A stretch of DNA of 8,658 nucleotides from Acidimicrobiia bacterium. Lineage in GTDB: Bacteria; Actinomycetota; Acidimicrobiia; Spongiisociales; UBA5794. The stretch lies in NCBI GenBank assembly GCA_030618675.1, contig JAUXCV010000057.1, positions 1 through 8,658 of the forward strand. Direction: 5' to 3'. The notes beneath the pieces were generated by a model, which worked only from the letters and a program-made list of their open reading frames with translations, did no database searches and was not told where the DNA came from. The position numbers and the translations under genes were made by a program. Each line of letters begins with the position of its first letter. The first letter of the stretch is position 1. Below are positions 4,103-8,658 of the stretch, piece after piece.

Positions 4103-6459
4103 GCCATGGCTATTCGGTAGCGTTCGTCGGCTGTGACCATGTGATCGAAGTCCTGCGCGGCGTCGCCTAGATCGATTTGGACCCAGTTCACCTTGCCCGT
4201 GAACCCGACATTGCTCTTGTCCAGGTCATCGGTGACTCCCGTGGCTGTGTCGGTTCCTACGTCGGTCGTCTCGTCTGCCGAGAACAACGCTGGAACCGTA
4301 TTGTCCACGCGTCCGATAGCGACCTGGTTGCCATCGACGTAGAGGGTCGCTGTGCCGCCCTGACCCGGACCGCCGCCGTCGTAATCGAATTCCATGCGGA
4401 CCTGGTGCTCACCCACCGCGACCGGTTCGTCTCCGACGGCTTTGAACATCTGTAGGCCGAAGAGGTTGTAGCAGTATGCGGGACGCCCGTCCGTTGTCAG
4501 ATATGTTGTCCAGCCTCCGAATCGGCCTCCCTGAGCGACGATCGTGCCACTGGCACCACCCTCGGGCACCACGATTTCGCCGGTCACGGCATGTGACTTG
4601 TTCTTGATGTTCACGACGCTGTTCTCGCTGAGGCGACCCATTGAGCCGAAAAGGATCTGACTCTTCCCGGTGATCAGTTGAGGCCGTCCAGCACGGTCCG
4701 GATCGAACCGCTCAGAGCGACGGTCGTCAAGGGGCAGCACATTGTGGCGTGCCGCCTCCGAGAGGAACAAGTCCTGGAGCCGCTTCAACTGCTTGGGATT
4801 ATCGGCAGCAATATCGTTGGCCTGTGTCCAGTCACCTGGCTCGTACAGCTCCCACACGTCGTCTTCGATCGGAGGACTCTCCGACAGAATCCACGGAATG
4901 CTGTGATGAGTGACCGCCGTCCAACCCATGTGATAGATACCCCGATTCACGAACATCTCGAAGTACTGCGTCTGGTGGACCTCTTCGGCGAATTCGTCAT
5001 CGAAGGTGTCGTTCAGTTCGAAACCCTCGTATGGATGCTGATCGAACCCGTTCACCTTCACCGGCTCCGGGATGCCTGCAGATCGAAGGACCGTGGGTGC
5101 GATGTCGATGACATGGCCGAACTGATGTCTCAACTCGTTTTTCGACTCGATCCCATTGGGCCAGTGAACGATCATCCCATTTCGAGTTCCACCCCAATGA
5201 GACGCGACCTGTTTCGTCCACTGGTACGGAGTGCACATCGCATGCGCCCAACCCACCGCATAGTGATTGAACGCCTCAGGAGTCCCGAACAAGTCGATTC
5301 TCTCTTGCATGAACTCGGTCGTTTCCAATTCTGGAACACCATTCAGGGCGAGGAGCTCGTTGAACGTCCCACGCAGCTGACCTTCAGCCGAGGCACCGTT
5401 ATCGCCGATCACATAGAAGATCAGCGTGTCATCGAGCACATCCAGGGCGTCGAGAGCATCGACCAGACGGCCCAGATGGTGGTCCGTGTGTTCGAGGAAC
5501 CCGGCGTACACCTCCATCTGACGGCTGAGCACCGGCTTGAGGTCTTCATCCATGTCGTCCCATCCCGGTATCTCGTCGGGACGCGCTGTCAGTTCGGCGT
5601 CGGGGCCAACGACACCTAACTCCATCTGGCGGGCGAAGATTCGCTCGCGAACGGAATCCCAGCCATCGTCGAACTCACCCTTGTACTTGGCCGACCACTC
5701 CGCTGGCACATGGTGGGGAGCATGTGTTGCTCCCGGCGCCCAGTACACGAAGAACGGTTTATCGGGCATCAAGGCCTTCTGCTGACGAACCCAATCGATC
5801 GACTTGTCCGTCATGTCCTCAGTGAAGTGGTAACCCTCTTCCGGAGTCTTCTCCGGCTCGACCGGTACCGTGTCAAGGTAGATCGCCGGATCGTACTGGT
5901 TGGTCTCGCCACCGATGAAGCCGTAGAAGTGCTCGAACCCGGAGCCGGTCGGCCACCGATCATGGGGACCCATCGGTGAGGTCTCCCACACCGGAACTTC
6001 GTGACACTTTCCGAATTGTGCGGTCGAGTAACCGTTCAGCCGCAGCGTCTCGGCAAGCGGGGCACAATCCTGGGGACGCATCGAAGTCTGACCAGGAGCA
6101 CTGGTAGCCACTTCCGTGATGGCTCCCATGTTCACCGTGTGATGGTTCCGACCAGTCAGCATCGCAGCACGAGTCGGCGCACACAGCGCCGTCGTGTGGA
6201 AACGCGTGTAGCGCACACCCTCCCGGGCAAGACGATCAGCCGTCGGCGTACTAACCAGCCCCCCAAACGAGGCAGAAGCGCCAAAACCGACATCATCGAG
6301 TAGAACAACAAGGACATTTGGTGCACCATCGGGCGGGCGAACCGGTTCGATTTTGGGGAAGACCTGATCAGGGTCATTGGCGTCTGGCATTGCCGTCTCC
6401 GGACGCACACGTTCTGGGATCGGCAGCACAACCCGGCGCTCGTCTCGCTTGTCGCTCAC
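4093..6459 (-). CDS. Arylsulfatase (formylglycine-dependent, AtsA-like)
   Basis: The product (788 residues) should hydrolyse sulfate esters using a formylglycine made from a cysteine. All active-site residues of the alkaline-phosphatase-fold sulfatases are present: Asp55 and Asp56 (LLDD, metal), Cys93 in CAPTR (modification motif CxPxR) with Arg97, Lys151 and His153 (GKCH), His246 (ATHAPH), Asp353 and Asn354 (GDNG), Lys416 (WTKQ). Their spacing follows Pseudomonas AtsA. The C-terminal 170 residues (from about 615) look like the beta-sandwich of long actinobacterial sulfatases, whose length is close to this one. The GTG at 6459 is chosen because AAGGAG stands five bases upstream; an ATG 14 codons earlier lacks such a site. 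There is no signal peptide, so it is probably cytoplasmic and acts on imported or internal substrates. No formylglycine-generating enzyme or sulfate transporter lies in the window. Exact substrate unknown. Confidence 0.95.
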   Translation of the reverse strand: MSDKRDERRVVLPIPERVRPETAMPDANDPDQVFPKIEPVRPPDGAPNVLVVLLDDVGFGASASFGGLVSTPTADRLAREGVRYTRFHTTALCAPTRAAMLTGRNHHTVNMGAITEVATSAPGQTSMRPQDCAPLAETLRLNGYSTAQFGKCHEVPVWETSPMGPHDRWPTGSGFEHFYGFIGGETNQYDPAIYLDTVPVEPEKTPEEGYHFTEDMTDKSIDWVRQQKALMPDKPFFVYWAPGATHAPHHVPAEWSAKYKGEFDDGWDSVRERIFARQMELGVVGPDAELTARPDEIPGWDDMDEDLKPVLSRQMEVYAGFLEHTDHHLGRLVDALDALDVLDDTLIFYVIGDNGASAEGQLRGTFNELLALNGVPELETTEFMQERIDLFGTPEAFNHYAVGWAHAMCTPYQWTKQVASHWGGTRNGMIVHWPNGIESKNELRHQFGHVIDIAPTVLRSAGIPEPVKVNGFDQHPYEGFELNDTFDDEFAEEVHQTQYFEMFVNRGIYHMGWTAVTHHSIPWILSESPPIEDDVWELYEPGDWTQANDIAADNPKQLKRLQDLFLSEAARHNVLPLDDRRSERFDPDRAGRPQLITGKSQILFGSMGRLSENSVVNIKNKSHAVTGEIVVPEGGASGTIVAQGGRFGGWTTYLTTDGRPAYCYNLFGLQMFKAVGDEPVAVGEHQVRMEFDYDGGGPGQGGTATLYVDGNQVAIGRVDNTVPALFSADETTDVGTDTATGVTDDLDKSNVGFTGKVNWVQIDLGDAAQDFDHMVTADERYRIAMARQ

Positions 6460-6464
6460 AGCAG

Positions 6465-6470
6465 CTCCTT
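6465..6470 (-). promoter_or_regulatory. Shine-Dalgarno of the arylsulfatase
   Basis: AAGGAG (minus strand) with a five-base spacer selects the GTG at 6459 over the ATG at 6501. Confidence 0.75.
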
Positions 6471-6527
6471 GATTGTCCGACTGACCCAACCATATCTCCA
6501 CCGCATGCTCCCCACTAGGGCATATCC

Positions 6528-6584
6528 GCAGGAATTCTGCACGGTGTGGCGAGACCGCTCACAGGGTGCATAGGTGCCGATATG
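6528..6584 (+). repeat. Hairpin intergenic repeat, copy C (contains 16-bp element)
   Basis: This is the best-preserved copy. The order is GCAGGAATTCTGC, a 33-nt hairpin at 6538-6570 (arms TGCAC/GTGCA, internal GG/GG, TGTG/CACA, GCG/CGC, loop AGAC, one bulged T), then CATAGGTGCCGATATG at 6569-6584. It lies in the divergent spacer, 68 bp from the arylsulfatase start and 138 bp before the secreted-protein start. The rest of the spacer, 6585-6722, holds no gene and no clear promoter; TTGTCC near 6637 is a weak -35 candidate. Confidence 0.75.
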
Positions 6585-6722
6585 GGCGGTGGGTCAGTGC
6601 GACTCTGTGGATTGTGAGGGTGTGGTGTCCTTTGGTTGTCCGGCAATTGGCTAAGGCTCTAGACACGCCCAATGGCCGGGGGTAGCTTTGGCAGTGGAGG
6701 TAGGCGGGAAAGGGAATGACAC

Positions 6723-7238
6723 ATGCGTTCCAACAAGACAGTGGTGTTCCTCCTGACGATTGGGCTTGTGGTCGCTGCGATAGCGCCCAGCGCCTCAGCA
6801 GCCAAGCCGGTGACGGAGAGCGGTGCGTTCTTCGTCAATGGGGGGTTCATCGGAGAATGCGATGACGGGGACATAATCTTGGAGGATGTCGAGATCGTCT
6901 ACAGGGACCGCCTGTACTTCGACAAGGATGAGAACCTCACGAGGATTCGGTCGCATCTTTCGGTGGATGGGATCGTCTACAGGTACGATCCCATAGAGGA
7001 AGAGAGGGGCAAGTCGCTGCCGGAGGTCGGGCACGCCAACTTCACGATCTACCCGGAGGATGGCATTCTGGTTCAGGCCGGTTTGACTTCCCGGGTCACG
7101 TTGCCTGGCAGCGGTCATGTTCTGCTCGATGCCGGGCGGTTCATTCTTCAGTTCGATCCGTTTGAAATCCTTTGGGAGGCCGGACCGCACCAGCACTTGA
7201 ACGGTGAGGTTGACGAGATCTGCGAAGCGTTGAGCTAG
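6723..7238 (+). CDS. Secreted beta-rich protein, unknown function
   Basis: The 171-residue product has a clear Sec signal peptide: basic MRSNK, hydrophobic core (residues 6-21) and an AxA cleavage site, SASA before Ala27. The mature part of about 145 residues alternates beta-prone stretches (DIILEDVEIVYRDRLYF, THVTLPGSG-like SRVTLPGSGHVLLDAGRFIL) and has just two cysteines, Cys46 (GECDDGD) and Cys167 (DEICEAL), likely a disulfide joining the two ends. The overall pattern (early Cys, LxxAGR near the end, Cys before a short tail) resembles a broad group of small exported actinobacterial proteins of unknown role; this is from memory and not a domain hit. AGGGA with a seven-base spacer supports the ATG at 6723. 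The stop is 20 bp before the IS256-type element, so the gene appears intact. Confidence 0.8.
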   Translation: MRSNKTVVFLLTIGLVVAAIAPSASAAKPVTESGAFFVNGGFIGECDDGDIILEDVEIVYRDRLYFDKDENLTRIRSHLSVDGIVYRYDPIEEERGKSLPEVGHANFTIYPEDGILVQAGLTSRVTLPGSGHVLLDAGRFILQFDPFEILWEAGPHQHLNGEVDEICEALS

Positions 7239-7258
7239 GACAAATCTGTCGAGGTCGA

Positions 7259-7282
7259 GAGATATCGCCAAATCCTGTGGAT
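7259..7282 (+). repeat. Inner terminal inverted repeat of the IS256-type element
   Basis: The sequence begins GAGATATCGCC and ends TGTGGAT. Eighteen of its 24 positions match the reverse complement of 8635-8658, including the eight-base block at the inner end, TGTGGAT with the T before it. Confidence 0.7.
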
Positions 7283-7295
7283 TGGGGTCGGGTGG

Positions 7296-8543
7296 TTAGG
7301 CGGCGTCCCTTGATTCTTGGGTTCTCCTTTCGACTCGGATTCCGTCTTTGAACTCGATACCGGCTCGCACCTGGACAACGAGCTCGGGGCTGTTGACTTT
7401 CCGCCACCGGTCCTGAGCGGCGTCCAGGAGCTTGTAGGCCATCACCAGGCCCCGACGACGACTCCCTGCGCCCTTGGTGACCCGGGTTCTCGCCCGCACC
7501 GTGGCGAACGTCGATTCGATCGGGTTCGTCGTGCGGAGGTGGACCCAATGAGCTGCTGGGTAGTCGTAGAACGTCAACAACACGTCCCGGTTCTTCGTGA
7601 GCTTCGCTGCGGCTTTGGGATACTTGTCGCCGTAGACACGGACGAAGTCGTCGATCCCGGCATCAGCGTCGGCGCGGGTTTCGGCCTGGTAGATCTCATG
7701 GATCGCGGCCTTCGCCTGGCGGTGGAGCCGCTTGGGCAACACATCGAGAATGTTCGCAGTCGCGTGCACCCAGCAGCGCTGCTCAGCCGTCTCGGGGAAC
7801 ACGTCACCCAAAGCCGACCAGAATCCCAACGCGCCGTCACCAACCGCCACCGACGGCGCCGTCATGCCACGGTTCTTCAAGCCTCGCAGCACGTCGGCCC
7901 ACGACTCGGTCGATTCGCGATACCCATCCGAACAGGCCAAGAGTTCTTTGGTGCCATCGGCTCTCACGCCAATGACGACGAGACAACACAACCGGTCCTC
8001 CTCCAACCTGATACGGAAATGGACACCGTCGGCCCACAGATACACGAAGTCATCACCGGACAGATCCCGCCGAGTGAACGCCGTGTACTCATCACTCCAC
8101 GTCTCGAGAAGCCGGCCGATCGACGTCGCTGACAGGCCAGCATCGGAACCGAAGAACTGGGTCAACGCTGGGGAGAAGTCCCCCGTCGACAATCCACGCA
8201 GATACAACACCGGCAACACGTCGGCGACCTTCGGAGACCGGCGCGCATATTTCGGGAGGATGTATGACGAGTACACGTGGCCGTCCCGGCGGTCATTGAC
8301 CCTGGGAGCCCGGATCGGCAACGAACCAGCACCCGTCATCAGGTTCCGCTCCTCCGCCCGGCCGTTACGCACCACCATCCGGTGACCGGCCTCGTCAATC
8401 AACCCTTGGTGGCGTTCGATGTAATCGGCGACCTCGGCTTCGAGGCCAGCCATCAACATCCGTCGCGCTCCTTCGGCCACCAGTTCGTCGAGTGTGGCGG
8501 CCAGGTCGTCGCGGTCGGTGTCATCGGGGACTATCTTCAACAT
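7296..8543 (-). CDS. IS256-family transposase (Mutator-type DDE)
   Basis: The 415-residue product is full length for the family. The N-terminal part (about residues 10-110) includes the helical DNA-binding segment with GHRMVVRNGRAEERNLMTG and the motif leading into SIPR-like LPIRAPRV. The catalytic triad of the DDE domain is complete: Asp172 (WADGVHF), Asp236 (VGDGALGFW) and Glu343 (TTNPIEST). CWVH (257-260) is the family Cys/His motif. The C-terminal TFATVRARTRVTKGAGSR block is also typical. The ATG at 8543 is chosen because AAGGAG lies eight bases upstream; the frame is open to a TTG at 8570. No frameshift is seen, so the element may be active. It faces the secreted-protein gene tail to tail. 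Confidence 0.95.
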   Translation of the reverse strand: MLKIVPDDTDRDDLAATLDELVAEGARRMLMAGLEAEVADYIERHQGLIDEAGHRMVVRNGRAEERNLMTGAGSLPIRAPRVNDRRDGHVYSSYILPKYARRSPKVADVLPVLYLRGLSTGDFSPALTQFFGSDAGLSATSIGRLLETWSDEYTAFTRRDLSGDDFVYLWADGVHFRIRLEEDRLCCLVVIGVRADGTKELLACSDGYRESTESWADVLRGLKNRGMTAPSVAVGDGALGFWSALGDVFPETAEQRCWVHATANILDVLPKRLHRQAKAAIHEIYQAETRADADAGIDDFVRVYGDKYPKAAAKLTKNRDVLLTFYDYPAAHWVHLRTTNPIESTFATVRARTRVTKGAGSRRRGLVMAYKLLDAAQDRWRKVNSPELVVQVRAGIEFKDGIRVERRTQESRDAA

Positions 8544-8559
8544 CAGGCGTACTCCTTCC

Positions 8560-8619
8560 CCGCCGACCAATCATCGGCGGAATCGTTTGCTTACGATTTG
8601 GAAGGGTACGCCGCCCTTC
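8560..8619 (-). promoter_or_regulatory. Three tandem hairpins in the IS256-type transposase leader
   Basis: Three perfect stems lie back to back: CCGCCGA/TCGGCGG (8560-8580, loop 7), AATCGT/ACGATT (8581-8598, loop 6) and GAAGGG/CCCTTC (8601-8619, loop 7). The first ends two bases from the Shine-Dalgarno (8552-8557). They may limit transposase expression from outside transcription or bind transposase. Confidence 0.5.
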
Positions 8620-8634
8620 TATCCGAACCTGGTC

Positions 8635-8658
8635 ATCCACAACATTCGGTTATAGCTC
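8635..8658 (-). repeat. Outer terminal inverted repeat of the IS256-type element
   Basis: On the minus strand it begins GAGCTATAACC and ends TGTTGTGGAT, matching the inner repeat at 18 of 24 positions. The window ends on its first base. Confidence 0.65.

Larger units (their letters stand above)
7259..8658 (-). mobile_element. IS256-family element, about 1.4 kb
   Basis: One Mutator-type transposase gene is bounded by imperfect terminal inverted repeats at 7259-7282 and 8635-8658 (18 of 24 identical, both starting GAG). The length fits the family. The right repeat reaches the last base of the window, so the outer boundary and the target duplication of 8-9 bp cannot be checked. Confidence 0.8.

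Noticed and set aside
4678..5619. Plus-strand frame of 313 codons inside the arylsulfatase
   Set aside because: It is a shadow of a gene with a complete active site on the other strand.
656..6584. 16-bp element as a sigma-28/WhiG promoter, since it contains GCCGATA
   Set aside because: No TAAA-type -35 is found at the right distance in the copies, and orientation is inconsistent with downstream genes.
7317..8132. Plus-strand frame of 271 codons inside the IS256-type transposase
   Set aside because: It is a shadow. The minus strand carries the full DDE transposase.

Overview
The window looks like chromosomal DNA of a high-GC actinobacterium. The coding strands are GC-rich, Shine-Dalgarno sites are strong, and GTG starts are used. 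The gene families (an arylsulfatase of the long AtsA type, a nonapeptide-repeat protein like those fused to actinobacterial RDD domains, small Sec-exported proteins) point the same way. I cannot place it to a species; a free-living, possibly aquatic, actinomycete fits best. No rRNA, tRNA, CRISPR array or classical defence cassette is visible.

Layout from left to right: a minus-strand membrane-anchored protein made of twelve 9-residue repeats (17-556); a plus-strand 33-residue membrane micro-ORF with a perfect ribosome binding site (719-820); a minus-strand lipoprotein (947-1411); a minus-strand YdeI/OmdA-family protein (1720-2280); a minus-strand 58-residue helical protein (2442-2618); a complete IS110/IS1111-type insertion sequence (about 2687-4079); a minus-strand cytoplasmic arylsulfatase of 788 residues (4093-6459); a plus-strand secreted protein (6723-7238); and a minus-strand IS256-family insertion sequence whose outer terminal repeat coincides with the window end (7259-8658).

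The most interesting signal is not a gene. A 16-bp element, consensus CATAGGTGCCGATATG (either strand), lies in the intergenic spaces at 656, 838, 1610, 2421 and 6569. A sixth copy has been split by the IS110-type element. Three copies (A, B, C) are embedded in a longer repeat of about 60 bp with a 33-nt hairpin; two of its copies show a compensatory base-pair change and the third is decaying. The IS110-type element carries perfect 16-bp subterminal inverted repeats. Removing it, with one copy of a flanking TG dinucleotide, restores the 16-bp element with only one mismatch to consensus. Its right-end non-coding region contains an 8-nt stretch complementary to that target, as expected for a bridge/seek RNA that guides insertion. 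The element therefore seems to have been guided into a host-encoded repeat.

The genes do not form an obvious pathway. Apart from the sulfatase and the 58-residue gene, which were close neighbours before the insertion, each has its own intergenic region, usually with a copy of the 16-bp element. This is compatible with a shared regulator or with a dispersed repeat family.
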